Positions 16,598-25,210 are shown, numbered from the stretch's first letter. The stretch is 64,000 nt of DNA from Demequina capsici (GCF_032102965.1 NZ_CP134880.1:372001-436000), one strand, 5' to 3'. Made by a program: numbers and translations. The notes: generated by a model from the letters alone, not told the origin.

Positions 16598-17377
16598 TCA
16601 GCGCTGACGGCCGCGCGGCGCGAGTGCGCTCACCAGGGCGACCGCGATCGTGGCCCCGACAAGCTGCGCGCAGACGTACGGGAGCACGGAGCCTGGCGCG
16701 ATGCCTGCGAAGGTGTCCGTGATCATGCGGCCTATCGTGACCGCTGGGTTCGCGAACGACGTAGACGAGGTGAACCAGTACGCGGCGCCGATGTAGGCGC
16801 CGACGGCGGGTGCCACCAGCGCCGCGCGGCCGGTGCGCACCAGCATCAGGATCACGAGCAGCAGTCCCGCGGTCGCGACGACCTCGGCGAGCAGGTGCGC
16901 GGGCGTCGCTCGGTCGGTCGTGGACCATCGGGTCGGCTGCGCGAACATCGCGTTGGCGAGGACCGCGCCGAGGAGTCCGCCGATCACCTGGGCGGCGATG
17001 TATGCGGCGGCGTCCCCTGTGCGGTCCATGCCGCCGACCAGCCGCTCCACGAGGGTGACGACGGGGTTGAGGTGCGATCCGGAGATCTGCTGGAACAGCA
17101 GGATCAGCACGGTGAGCCCGAAGAAGGTGGCGAGCGAGTTCTCCAGGAGCTGGAGGCCCATGTCGGTCGAGAGCTGCTGAGCCATGATGCCGGAGCCGAC
17201 CACGACGGTCACGAGCAGCGCGGTGCCAAGGCCTTCGGCGAGCGCGCGTCGCCAGAGGGCGGGGGCTGCGGGAGCGTCGGAGGGGCGGGCGTCCGGCGCT
17301 GCGGGGTCGGGGACGTGGGCGGTTGCCTCGGCCGCGTGGTGCGGCGCGGGCGAGGGTGCTGCGTGGTCGGGGCTCAC
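16598..17377 (-). CDS. aquaporin / MIP-family channel
   Basis: A 259-residue major intrinsic protein with six hydrophobic helices and the two half-helix signatures: SGSHLNPVVT (NPV instead of the usual NPA) and SFANPAVT. The first 40 residues are an unusual Pro/Ala/His-rich cytoplasmic extension. MIP channels pass water, glycerol or small neutral solutes; the first-motif change and a small-residue selectivity region leave the substrate open. No glycerol kinase or arsenic gene adjoins it. The start is a GTG. It ends about 100 bases before the small membrane-protein gene. Confidence 0.85.
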   Translation of the reverse strand: MSPDHAAPSPAPHHAAEATAHVPDPAAPDARPSDAPAAPALWRRALAEGLGTALLVTVVVGSGIMAQQLSTDMGLQLLENSLATFFGLTVLILLFQQISGSHLNPVVTLVERLVGGMDRTGDAAAYIAAQVIGGLLGAVLANAMFAQPTRWSTTDRATPAHLLAEVVATAGLLLVILMLVRTGRAALVAPAVGAYIGAAYWFTSSTSFANPAVTIGRMITDTFAGIAPGSVLPYVCAQLVGATIAVALVSALAPRGRQR

Positions 17378-17406
17378 GAGGAACCATCCTGACGGATCAG
17401 GATTGC

Positions 17407-18246
17407 TCAGTCAATGTTGAGATAATTGAGCGCCCACTCGGCCGTCGCCTCCGGGCCGCCGAAGGCGAACAGGTGAAGGCGGACATCGCCATGCACCGTG
17501 GGATCGAGCCGGGACTCGAGGTCGGCGACGAACGCGTCCGGCCCCGCCGTGGTCAGGAGGCTTCCCAATGAGAAGCCGTACTTTCGCGCCACCCCCGCGC
17601 TGGTCGCCACCCCGCACCTGCGCGCGAAGGCCAGCAGGCGCTTCACCGACGTCGGCCCGGGAACGCCGATGCGGAGCGGCACGCTGACGCCCGTGGCGCG
17701 CATCCGCTCGATCCAGGTGATCACGGCGTCGACGTCGAAGGAGAACTGGGTGAGGACCGTCGCCTCGAGCCCCTGCGCGGCGAGAATGCCCAGCTTCGCG
17801 TGGAGCGCCTCCGTCAGCGCGGGCTCGGGGATGTCGGGGTGCCCGTCGGGATACCCCGCGACGCCCACCTCCCGCACGCCGTGGGCGGGGAGCAGCCCGG
17901 TCTGCAGCACCGACAGCGCGGAGTCGTAGGGTCCCTCTGGTCGGCGAGGGTCCCCGCCTACGACCACCACGTGGGATGACGTGCCCTGGTCGTGGAGCGC
18001 CTGCAGCTCGCTGCGAAGCTCCTGCTCGTCGGCGATCCGACGTGCGGAGAGGTGCATGACCGGGGTGAGCCCGCGCTTGCGCGCCGCCGCGGACATCGCG
18101 AGGCGCGAGGTCGGGTCCTCGGTGCCGAGCGCGGTGATGTTGACCCGGGTGCCCGGCGGGAGCGCGTCCGCGGCGTCGTCCAGCCGCGAGCCGTCGCGCG
18201 CGGTGACCTCAAGCGAGAAGCCCTCGAGCAGGCGGGTGCGGTCCAC
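17407..18246 (-). CDS. methylenetetrahydrofolate reductase-family protein, short form
   Basis: A TIM-barrel protein of about 279 residues related to 5,10-methylenetetrahydrofolate reductase, which supplies methyl-THF for methionine synthesis. Recognisable family segments are VVVGGDPRRPEGPY (normally a G-D motif), GVAGYPDGHP and TQFSFD (normally TQFFFD). The N-terminal strand is atypical (FSLEVTARD rather than SFEFFPPK), so this is a divergent, shorter relative of E. coli MetF. GTG 18246 was chosen because AGGG lies 8 bases before it; GTG 18252 is two codons upstream. It lies 130 bases after pyrD on the same strand; metX and metY are 34 kb away. Confidence 0.75.
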   Translation of the reverse strand: MDRTRLLEGFSLEVTARDGSRLDDAADALPPGTRVNITALGTEDPTSRLAMSAAARKRGLTPVMHLSARRIADEQELRSELQALHDQGTSSHVVVVGGDPRRPEGPYDSALSVLQTGLLPAHGVREVGVAGYPDGHPDIPEPALTEALHAKLGILAAQGLEATVLTQFSFDVDAVITWIERMRATGVSVPLRIGVPGPTSVKRLLAFARRCGVATSAGVARKYGFSLGSLLTTAGPDAFVADLESRLDPTVHGDVRLHLFAFGGPEATAEWALNYLNID

Positions 18247-18380
18247 GGTCACCGCCCTATGTAACCACTCCTGCGGGCGGGCACGGCACCGCGGAGTCGA
18301 CGCTGAAGGCGTGACGGGTTGACGCAGCGAACGGCCGACGGGCCGGCGGGCGGGGCGTCGGGGGCGGGCCGATGGAGAGG

Positions 18381-19520
18381 TCAGTCGGTCGCGACCGGGA
18401 GGTCGGCGCGGGAGCCGACGGCGTCCTGCACCCGAGCGAAGCCGTCGGCCTGCGCGAGCTCGACGAGCTCCTTGGCGATGGTGCCGACCACAGCGGGACC
18501 GCGGAAGATGAGACCTGACACGAGTTCGACGAGCGTCGCGCCGGCGCAGATCTTGTCGTAGGCGTGGCTGCCGTCGAACACGCCTCCCAGGCCCGCGATC
18601 GTGAGCCTGTCGCCGGCGTGCAGGTAGGTGCGGCGGACGATCTCGGTGCTGAGCTCGCGGACGGGCCTGCCTGACAGGTTGCCCTTGATCGCGGGGTCCA
18701 TGGTGACGGAGTCGCGGTCCTTGCGCAGGTTGGAGATCGTGAGGCCGGCGACCCGGTGGTCGAGCGCGACGTCGACGAGGTCCCGGAACTGCTCCCACGT
18801 CTTGTCTGACGGCATCTTGAGGACGATGGGCTGGGCGGGCGCCGCGTCGTCCACGGCGGTGAGCAGCTGGTCCAGGGCCTCGGGACCGGTGAAGGCCTCG
18901 CCGACCATCGTGTTGGGGCACGAGATGTTGAGCTCGATGAGCTCGCTGAGGCCGTCGAGCGCCTGAACCGACCTCACGTAGTCGTCCACGCCCTCGGCGA
19001 CGTCTCCGGTGTGGCCGTCGTTGGTGCGGGCGATCGACATCTTGAAAGGCAGCGCCATGTAGCGGGGGTTGCCCTGCTCGCGGAGCTCGACAAGGCGCGT
19101 GGCGACGCGCTCCACTCCGCCGTTCGCCAGACCCACGTGGACCACCAGCGACTCGTCCTGGGGGAGGCGGTGGAACCACGGGCGAGGGTTGCCGTCGCAC
19201 ACGCGAGAGGTGACGGAGCCGAAGGTGAGGAGGCCGAATCCGGTCATCTGCAGGATGCCGGGGATCGCGACGTTCTTGTCGAGCCCGGCGGCGAGGCCCA
19301 GCGGGTTGCGCAGCGTGAGGTCGTAGGCCTCGGTCACGAGGGCCGGGTCGTCGTGCTTGAGCAGCGCCTCAGCCGCGGCCATGGCGGGGCGGATGCGCTG
19401 CGCCCACGAGCCGTGCGTGATCATGTCGTCGTGCACCTTGTCGGGGTGCATCTTGAAGATGACGGGCTTGACGCCCTTGGTGTACACGGTGGTCATCGCA
19501 CTGCGCGCAAAGGTGCCCAT
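18381..19520 (-). CDS. pyrD: dihydroorotate dehydrogenase-family protein, class 2-like with Cys at the catalytic position
   Basis: A 379-residue FMN flavoprotein of the dihydroorotate dehydrogenase family. It resembles membrane-associated class 2 enzymes: an N-terminal helical extension (VKPVIFKMHPDKVHDDM), NPLGLAAGLDKN, GNLSGRPVRELSTEIVRR and AGATLVELVSGLIFRGP. However the catalytic segment reads NISCPNT, with Cys where class 2 enzymes such as E. coli PyrD have Ser175, and the NRMGFNN substrate segment is replaced by VHVGLANGG. It may be a divergent pyrimidine enzyme or a relative acting on another substrate. ATG 19520 follows GAAGGAA; an upstream in-frame extension has no ribosome-binding site. 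No other pyrimidine gene is nearby. Confidence 0.8.
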   Translation of the reverse strand: MGTFARSAMTTVYTKGVKPVIFKMHPDKVHDDMITHGSWAQRIRPAMAAAEALLKHDDPALVTEAYDLTLRNPLGLAAGLDKNVAIPGILQMTGFGLLTFGSVTSRVCDGNPRPWFHRLPQDESLVVHVGLANGGVERVATRLVELREQGNPRYMALPFKMSIARTNDGHTGDVAEGVDDYVRSVQALDGLSELIELNISCPNTMVGEAFTGPEALDQLLTAVDDAAPAQPIVLKMPSDKTWEQFRDLVDVALDHRVAGLTISNLRKDRDSVTMDPAIKGNLSGRPVRELSTEIVRRTYLHAGDRLTIAGLGGVFDGSHAYDKICAGATLVELVSGLIFRGPAVVGTIAKELVELAQADGFARVQDAVGSRADLPVATD

Positions 19521-19760
19521 GTGGCGTCGTTCCTTCTCAGTTCGCGATCGCGGCGGTGACGAGCGGGCGGGCCCGCGGGGCGCTGTCGCGTCGCTCGTCG
19601 GTGAGGTTGTCCGGAATCTAACCCCTGGGAACGCCTGCGGGTTGGGACCTCGTGCCCAGTGAAGTCCCTCGTAGTCGGCCAGATGTCGATGACTTGACAA
19701 CCAAGTGAAGGGTCCGGCGCAGGCGCTCCCGAGCTGCGAGGAGGGGCGATCGGCGGGCGC

Positions 19761-21527
19761 TCACGACCCGTCGTTCGAGCGCCAGGACTCCGGCGTCGCG
19801 GTGGGCAGGCTCGTCACGTCGACCGGGGTGACGCCCACGCGCAGCGCGAGCGGGCGCTTCAGCTCGTCGACCAGCGCCGTCTGCAGCTCTGCGGCGTCGG
19901 GCGCCTCACCCGGGCCGACCAGCAGGACCGTCACGTCGGATCCGTCGACGGTGATCGACTGGACCAGCAGATCCGAACCGTCGCCCAGCCACGCGTCCAC
20001 CACCTGCTGCACCTCGCGCGACTGCGCGGAGCTCGACAGCGCTCCCTGCGAGCTGAAGGCCAACGGCACCAGGATCACCGCGCCCAGCGCCACGTAGGGT
20101 GCGACGGTCGCGACCACGCCCCACGGGTTGCGGCGCAGCACCTTCTGCCGTGCGAAGCCGGTGAGCACGAACACCAGGGCCGCCGCCACCACGATCGCGA
20201 CGAAGTTCGTGAGGAAGAGCAGCAGAGCGCCCGCGGCCTCGCCCACGCGGTCGTTCGCCAGGCTGATGCCCACGACCGCGAGCGGCGGCACCAGGGCCAC
20301 CGCGATCGCGACTCCCGCGATGCCGGACGACACGCGCGTGTTCACCGTGGCGAACGCGCCCGCGGCACCGGCCGCGACGGCGATCAGCATGTCGAGCGCC
20401 GTGGGGTTCACCCGCGAGACGATCTGGGTGTTCGTGTCGAAGCCGACAGCGACAGGGGCCCAGGCAGCCAGTCCGTAGGACAGGAGCACCGCGGCCGCCG
20501 TGCCGAGGCCCACCATGAGCACCGACTGTCCCGCGCGGCGGCTCCAGCCGTTGACGAGCGCGCCGGCGAGGCCCAGGATCGGCACCATCAGCGGCGCCAC
20601 GAGCATCGCTCCGATCACGACGGCCGTCGAGTCGGCCAGCACCGCGTAGGTGGCGATCGCGACGGACAGCACCAGCATGACCCACCACGCGCCCAGCTTG
20701 GAGAGCCGGTCCTCACCCTCGAAGTACAGCCCGTCGGCCAGCTCGGCGCGCGTCTCCCTGCCGATGTCCGACGTCCGGATCCAGTCCCACAGCACCTCGG
20801 CCACCGTCGTCGAGTACGGGTCGATCGTGGTGCGATCGGGGTTCTCCACGTACTTGAGCCCCCACGCGATCAGCAGTGCGCCGAGCACCAGCGATCCGAC
20901 GGCGGCCGCAACCAGCACGCCTTCCACAGCGCCGAGCGGTGACACGATGGCGAGCACCGCGATCGCCCCTGTGATCACGCCGCCTGCCGCTCTGATCGCG
21001 CGGTGCTCGGCGCGTCGGCGGATGCTCGACAGGATCACGAGCACGGCGCGCGCCAGTGCATAGAACGCGAAGAGCTCGACTGCGAGCGCGAGCCCCAGCC
21101 CTTCCCGCGCATCCGTCAGGTACGCGATGGCCCCCATCAGGCCCAGGAACCCGAGGGTGAGGATCGCTCGCACCATGACGTACGCGCGGTTGCGCTGGCG
21201 TCCCCAGCGGCGACGGCCGGAGAACACGTAGCGGACGTCGAGCGCCGCGGAGCCGAACAGCGCCACGGCGACGACGATCTGGAGCACGGTGAAGGCGAGG
21301 TCGTGGGCCAGCAGGACTGCGGAGCCGCCGAGCATGATGCCGACCCCGCGTGCGGCGACGGGGTTGGTGAGGCCGACGATGGTGTCACGGACGCTCGCGC
21401 CCACGGACGGCGCTCCGCTGGCCAGCGTCGGCACGGGTCCCGTCTCCGGGTTGGCGGCGGTGCTCGACGGCGGCGTCGTGCTCGATGCCGGCCGCGGCCC
21501 GTCGTCGGCCTTCCCCTGTGCTGCCAT
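19761..21527 (-). CDS. DUF389-domain membrane protein with N-terminal HdeD-like helices
   Basis: A 588-residue polytopic membrane protein. After a 45-residue Ser/Pro/Ala-rich start, about six helices to residue 220 resemble HdeD/DUF308 small membrane proteins. A hydrophilic linker and then a second bundle of about six helices follow, containing DSTAVVIGAMLVAPLMVPI, NTRVSSGIAGVAIAVALVPP and a final soluble domain of about 90 residues. The VIGAML...PLM and ALVPP segments are typical of DUF389 proteins (TIGR00341 group). No transport function has been established for this family to my knowledge. It is a single gene, divergent from the first L,D-transpeptidase. Confidence 0.8.
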   Translation of the reverse strand: MAAQGKADDGPRPASSTTPPSSTAANPETGPVPTLASGAPSVGASVRDTIVGLTNPVAARGVGIMLGGSAVLLAHDLAFTVLQIVVAVALFGSAALDVRYVFSGRRRWGRQRNRAYVMVRAILTLGFLGLMGAIAYLTDAREGLGLALAVELFAFYALARAVLVILSSIRRRAEHRAIRAAGGVITGAIAVLAIVSPLGAVEGVLVAAAVGSLVLGALLIAWGLKYVENPDRTTIDPYSTTVAEVLWDWIRTSDIGRETRAELADGLYFEGEDRLSKLGAWWVMLVLSVAIATYAVLADSTAVVIGAMLVAPLMVPILGLAGALVNGWSRRAGQSVLMVGLGTAAAVLLSYGLAAWAPVAVGFDTNTQIVSRVNPTALDMLIAVAAGAAGAFATVNTRVSSGIAGVAIAVALVPPLAVVGISLANDRVGEAAGALLLFLTNFVAIVVAAALVFVLTGFARQKVLRRNPWGVVATVAPYVALGAVILVPLAFSSQGALSSSAQSREVQQVVDAWLGDGSDLLVQSITVDGSDVTVLLVGPGEAPDAAELQTALVDELKRPLALRVGVTPVDVTSLPTATPESWRSNDGS

Positions 21528-21668
21528 GGCTCTCTCCTGACCTGGGGCCTCTCGATGGCTTCATCGTACGGCGGTGGCGTCCACGCTCCTGGTAACGCGA
21601 GGTATCGGTCGTTAGACTCCAGGTGTGCCTCGGCGACCGCCTGAGGCACGCGGTGCGAGGGAGGCACG

Positions 21669-22484
21669 GTGAGGCTGAGGAGTCTGGCGGCGACGGCCAC
21701 GGCGGCGATCGTCGCGGTGACCCTCGCGGGGTGCTACGTGCCGCCGACGCCGGACGAGATCGAGGCGTTGCACGCCTCCTTCGTCGCCAGCCAGTCGGCC
21801 ACCCCGTCGATCACCGCAGAGGGTCCGATCGTCACCTACTCGCCGGACCCGGTGGAGGAGGAGACCCACCTCAGCTACATCGCCACCGCCAACGAGTCCG
21901 CGATCGACGTGTACACCGAGCCGAACGGCGACGTGCAGCAGACCATCGCCGCCGCCGACGTGCTCACCGTCCCTGACTCGACGCCGCTGACGTTCCTCGT
22001 CGAGACCCGCGCGACGGGGTGGTACCAGGTGTATCTGCCTGTCCGGCCCAACGGGACGACGGGCTGGGTGCGTGCGGACGACGTGTCGGTGACCACCACG
22101 AACTACTGGGTCGAGGTGGACATCACCCACTTCACGCTCACCGCCTACCTGGGCACGGTGCAGGTCTTCCAGACGGCGATCGGCGTCGGCCGTGACGACC
22201 GCCCGACGCCCGGCGGCGTCTACTACATCCGCGAGCTGCTCCAGGTGCCGGATCCGCAGAGCATCTACGGGCCCTACGCGTACGGCCTGTCCGGCTTCCA
22301 GCCCGTGCTCGACGAGTTCAACGGGGGCGAGGCGATCATCGGCATGCATGGCACGAACGATCCGTCGTCGATCGGCAAGTACGTCTCGAGCGGCTGCATC
22401 CGCATGCCGAACGATGCGATCACGGAGCTGGCGACCGAGGTGGGCCTGCCGCTCGGCACGCCTGTTTACATCGACCAGCTGTGA
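21669..22484 (+). CDS. L,D-transpeptidase lipoprotein (YkuD), paralogue 1
   Basis: A 271-residue lipoprotein: signal peptide with lipobox LAGC (Cys 21), a linker, an SH3b-like domain (about 70-140, DVYTEPNGDV to GTTGWVRADDV), then a YkuD catalytic domain (about 145-271). The active site is intact: HGTNDPSSIGKYVSSGCIRM with catalytic Cys243 and upstream His. YkuD enzymes make 3-3 peptidoglycan cross-links, and in some bacteria attach proteins to peptidoglycan. A GTG start follows GAGGGAGG. It converges on a YTG-tail secreted protein gene, sharing a bidirectional terminator. A close paralogue lies at 25,460, also convergent with a YTG-tail gene. Confidence 0.92.
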   Translation: MRLRSLAATATAAIVAVTLAGCYVPPTPDEIEALHASFVASQSATPSITAEGPIVTYSPDPVEEETHLSYIATANESAIDVYTEPNGDVQQTIAAADVLTVPDSTPLTFLVETRATGWYQVYLPVRPNGTTGWVRADDVSVTTTNYWVEVDITHFTLTAYLGTVQVFQTAIGVGRDDRPTPGGVYYIRELLQVPDPQSIYGPYAYGLSGFQPVLDEFNGGEAIIGMHGTNDPSSIGKYVSSGCIRMPNDAITELATEVGLPLGTPVYIDQL

Positions 22485-22507
22485 GCCGCTGAGGTGGCCG
22501 CGCAGGA

Positions 22508-22541
22508 CGAAGGGGCTGGAACCGAGGTTCCAACCCCTTCG
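22508..22541. terminator. bidirectional terminator between L,D-transpeptidase 1 and the first YTG-tail gene
   Basis: Arms 22508-22523 and 22526-22541 pair over 16 positions with one mismatch and a two-base loop. The stem carries GAAGGGGCTGG, shared with the terminator after the second YTG-tail gene (24092); GAAGGGGCTG also occurs in the third (26450). It begins 12 bases after the stop of the gene at 22,553. Confidence 0.8.
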
Positions 22542-22552
22542 CGACGGCCGGG

Positions 22553-23788
22553 TCAGCCCGTGTAGCTGGGCGTGCCGGCCACGGCGGACGCGGGGCCCGC
22601 GGACAGCACCTTCGTCGTGGCCTCCGGGGTGGAGGTGGGCGAGGATGTGGCGGTCGGCGTCGAGGTGGTGGGAGTGGCGGCCTGGGAGGTCGGCTCCTGG
22701 CTTCCCTCGCAGGTGAGCTGGCCGGTGGCGACGCCTGCCAGCGTCGTCTCGCCGTTCACGGCGTCCACCGAGTAGGAGTAGGAGCCCGTCGGGAGCGACG
22801 ACGCCGGCACGCTGCCGTGATACGCCAGGGGTTCGGATCCGTCATCGGTGAGCGTGGTCAACACGGCGCCGTCGACGATCACCGTGAACGACCATGCCGT
22901 GAGCGGGGTCGAGGGGTACGTGACCGCGAGCGTCATGTCGGCTGCGCAGGCGGTGCCGACCGTGAGCGTGGGCGGCGTCACCCCGCCGGACGAGCACGCG
23001 GTGAGCGAGTCCTTCATGGTCCACGACGTGGTCGCGTCCTCGGGGAAGGCGAAGCCTTCCGTCGGCGTCGCGGTCACCGTGATCGACCCGTCCTCGTTGG
23101 TGGTCTGCGAGTACTCGACGCCGGCGACCTCCGGGATCTCCCAGTAGTCGTTGAAGGTGAGCCCGCACACCTCATGCCAGACGGGTGCCTCAGGCGTGGT
23201 GATCGGCAGCTCTCCGCCGCCTTGATAGCAGGCGGGATCATATGACGACTCGGTGGTCGAGACCGGGTCGGCGTAGACCTTGTCGCCCAGCACCCACCCG
23301 TCGGTGCTGCTCCACACGTACTCAGCGGTCCACGCCCGGGTGACGGTGGTCGTCAGGTAGGTGCCGTCCATCGCGTCGGTGCACGCGCCGGAGACGGAGA
23401 CGGTCTCGGTCCCTGTCGCATCGTCGGGCTTGTCGGGGATGTGACAGCCGTTGGCGTAGATCGCCTGGCCTGCGGCGGTCCAGTTGTGGCCGGCGAACTG
23501 ATAGCCGTCGGTCGTGGTGAACGGCGGGATGATGTCCCTGCCGTCCTGATGAAGCGCGTGGCCGTTGTGGACCAGCTCGTGGCGGTCGTTCACGATCGAG
23601 TCGTCGTCGACCGTCTCGTACCGCCAGTGACCTGGGCTCCCCGTGGCGTGGCAGATGGAGACCTCCACATGCTGCACCGGGCCGGGTCCGCCGCCGTAGC
23701 CTGGGTTGGCCATGGCGGGGATGGCCCACGCCGCTGCGCCCAGTGCCGCAACGCTGATCGTCGCGGCGATTCTCTGCTTGATGTTCAT
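22553..23788 (-). CDS. secreted protein 1 with C-terminal GTPSYTG tail
   Basis: An exported protein of about 411 residues. The signal peptide begins MNIKQRIAATISV and ends near AIPAMA, closely like that of the protein at 26,508. The first mature domain contains ICHATGS and, about 35 residues later, a His-rich segment ending in DIIPPF, a motif pair seen in many secreted actinobacterial proteins of unknown function. Two or three beta-rich domains with paired Cys follow, then a Thr/Ser/Pro stalk. The chain stops at VLSAGPASAVAGTPSYTG, with no membrane helix or basic tail. A terminator starts 12 bases after the stop. ATG 23788 was preferred over an upstream in-frame ATG because the signal peptide starts there. 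Confidence 0.8.
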   Translation of the reverse strand: MNIKQRIAATISVAALGAAAWAIPAMANPGYGGGPGPVQHVEVSICHATGSPGHWRYETVDDDSIVNDRHELVHNGHALHQDGRDIIPPFTTTDGYQFAGHNWTAAGQAIYANGCHIPDKPDDATGTETVSVSGACTDAMDGTYLTTTVTRAWTAEYVWSSTDGWVLGDKVYADPVSTTESSYDPACYQGGGELPITTPEAPVWHEVCGLTFNDYWEIPEVAGVEYSQTTNEDGSITVTATPTEGFAFPEDATTSWTMKDSLTACSSGGVTPPTLTVGTACAADMTLAVTYPSTPLTAWSFTVIVDGAVLTTLTDDGSEPLAYHGSVPASSLPTGSYSYSVDAVNGETTLAGVATGQLTCEGSQEPTSQAATPTTSTPTATSSPTSTPEATTKVLSAGPASAVAGTPSYTG

Positions 23789-24091
23789 TGCACTCGCCCC
23801 CCAGAGGCGCGAGACCCGGGGCATGGTCAGCCCACGACGGGGCCTCAGAGGTCAGCGTACGCGCATTCGTGTGGAATATCCCACTTAAGGGTTGTGTGAT
23901 GAATTCATCTGATTTACCCTATGCGGCCGTTGGGTCTCGACGGCTTCGGCCGCCGCACGCACGACGGGCCGGCACCGCCGTGCCGCGAGGCAAGGAGGCG
24001 CCGGCCCGGAGCTGCTGCCTCGCGCGACCGGTGACCCGTCGTGCAGGTGGATCGCCGGTCGGTTTGAGGGATCGCGGAGCAGCTGCTCGTG
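23789..24091. other. intergenic region upstream of YTG-tail gene 1
   Basis: About 300 bases without a convincing gene. It holds the leader of the gene at 22,553, a possible -10 box TACGCT on the minus strand (23854-23859), a weak CRP-like site at 23870 and a perfect 12-base palindrome GATGAATTCATC (23898-23909). Short open frames here lack ribosome-binding sites and natural codon use. Confidence 0.5.
23870..23885. promoter_or_regulatory. weak CRP/GlxR-like site upstream of YTG-tail gene 1
   Basis: TGTGGAATATCCCACT has symmetric GTGG/CCAC half sites with a 6-base core, 82 bases before the start at 23,788. It is a poorer match to TGTGA-N6-TCACA than the sites at 7315, 25321 and 27697. Confidence 0.3.
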
Positions 24092-24137
24092 GAACGACGA
24101 AGGGGCTGGGATGCGCATCCCAGCCCCTTCGTCGTTC
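24092..24137. terminator. perfect 46-base palindromic terminator after YTG-tail gene 2
   Basis: Positions 24092-24114 are the exact reverse complement of 24115-24137: 23-base arms without a loop. It contains the GAAGGGGCTGG stem seen in the terminator at 22508 and lies 7 bases beyond the stop at 24,144. Exceptionally long and perfect for an intrinsic terminator. Confidence 0.85.
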
Positions 24138-24143
24138 ACATCG

Positions 24144-25115
24144 TCAGCCCGTGTAGGTCGGCGTTCCGTCGACCGCGGTGGCCGGTCCGGCGGACAGGAC
24201 CTGCGTCTTGGTGACCGCGGTGGTCGACTTGCCGGGGTTCGGAGAGACCGAGTTGTTCGTCTTGGTGGTCTCCTCAGGCGTCGACGTCTCGGTCGACGGC
24301 GACTCGCCGCTGGCGGGGGTCGTGGTGCTGGCCGTGGTGCTGGTCGACGAGGTGCCGCTCTCAGGCGTCTTGCACGACGTGTCGTCGACGGGCAGGTAGC
24401 CCTCGACCTCGTTCTCCGGAACGTAGATCAGCTCATGCGACTCGGGGTCGCACACCTGGACCTGCGCGGGCGTCTCGCCGCCACCGCTGGTCGTGGTGCT
24501 CGACGAAGGGCCGCTCTCGGGCGTCTTGCACGAGGAGTCGTCGACGGGCAGGTAGCCCTCGACCTCGTTCTCCGGAACGTAGATCAGCTCGTGCGACTCG
24601 GGGTCGCACACCTGGACCTGCGCGGGCGTCTCGCCGCCACCGCTGGTCGTGGTGGTGGAGCTGGTGGACGTCGTGGACGTCGAGGTGGTCTTGGTCGGCA
24701 GCGGGTCGCACACGATGTAGTGCGAGATCGCCTGCGAGGTGCCGCCCGAGTGGCCGGTGGCGACCACAGGCGTCCCGTACGTGCCGGCCGAGCCGGACAC
24801 CCACACGAAGTTGTGCGTCGCGGACTTGATCACCAGGATCGAGAACGACTGGTTGATGTACACGGAGTTGCCGAGTCCGGCGCCGTCGGTCTTGTGGCAC
24901 GAACCTGCGAAGGTCGAGTCCACGTTGTCCTTGACCCACTGCACCCAGTACGGGGTCTCGTTCATGTGGTCGCTCGAGACCTGCTCGACGGTGGCATCGG
25001 GCGAACGGTCGACGATCGGCACCGATGCGTTGGCGGCCGTGCCCGCGAGCACCGCGCCTGCCGTGACCAGTGCGAGCGCGGCGACGCCTGCGGAAATCTT
25101 CTCTTTGAGCTTCAT
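24144..25115 (-). CDS. secreted protein 2 with C-terminal GTPTYTG tail and duplicated 52-residue module
   Basis: A 323-residue exported protein. Signal peptide about residues 1-30 (MKLKEKISAGVAALALVTAG then AANA). A first domain of about 100 residues with two Cys leads to YIVCDP. A Thr/Ser linker is followed by two almost identical modules containing CDPESHELIYVPENEVEGYL and ending SCKTPESG, 52 residues apart. After a Ser/Thr/Pro stalk the chain ends at VLSAGPATAVDGTPTYTG. No membrane helix or charged tail follows, and a terminator starts 7 bases later. It is divergent from L,D-transpeptidase 2. Function unknown; the layout suggests a stalked cell-surface protein. Confidence 0.8.
   Translation of the reverse strand: MKLKEKISAGVAALALVTAGAVLAGTAANASVPIVDRSPDATVEQVSSDHMNETPYWVQWVKDNVDSTFAGSCHKTDGAGLGNSVYINQSFSILVIKSATHNFVWVSGSAGTYGTPVVATGHSGGTSQAISHYIVCDPLPTKTTSTSTTSTSSTTTTSGGGETPAQVQVCDPESHELIYVPENEVEGYLPVDDSSCKTPESGPSSSTTTSGGGETPAQVQVCDPESHELIYVPENEVEGYLPVDDTSCKTPESGTSSTSTTASTTTPASGESPSTETSTPEETTKTNNSVSPNPGKSTTAVTKTQVLSAGPATAVDGTPTYTG
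24360..24656 (-). repeat. two direct copies of a coding module, 156-base period
   Basis: About 140 bases beginning near 24360 recur near 24516 with very few changes, producing the duplicated CDPESHELIYVPENEVEGYL module of secreted protein 2. The near identity at synonymous sites indicates a recent duplication. Confidence 0.85.
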
Positions 25116-25180
25116 GGCTCTTCACTCACCTCAGCTGAGGTCTGGGGATTCCCTCTATCCCCACCAGGACCTCTGGCCTA

Positions 25181-25210
25181 ACCGTAGCCACGCAGATGTG
25201 AGATTTGCAA
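25181..25210 (-). promoter_or_regulatory. promoter of YTG-tail gene 2
   Basis: On the minus strand TTGCAA (25205-25210) and TACGGT (25181-25186) are 18 bases apart, about 65 bases before the start codon. The -35 lies within ATTTGCAACA, repeated in the promoter of YTG-tail gene 3. Confidence 0.5.

Noticed and set aside
18247..19200. Upstream extension of the methylenetetrahydrofolate reductase frame through pyrD.
   Set aside because: Shadow of pyrD in another frame; Arg/Pro-rich with no domain. GTG 18246 has a ribosome-binding site.
22485..22552. A lost membrane anchor downstream of the YTG tails caused by a frameshift.
   Set aside because: Terminator hairpins begin 7-23 bases after each of the three stops, and no hydrophobic codons follow in any frame, so the tails are the true ends.
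23885..24139. An 84-codon minus-strand ORF between YTG-tail genes 1 and 2.
   Set aside because: No ribosome-binding site, overlaps the palindromic terminator, and codon use is not gene-like.
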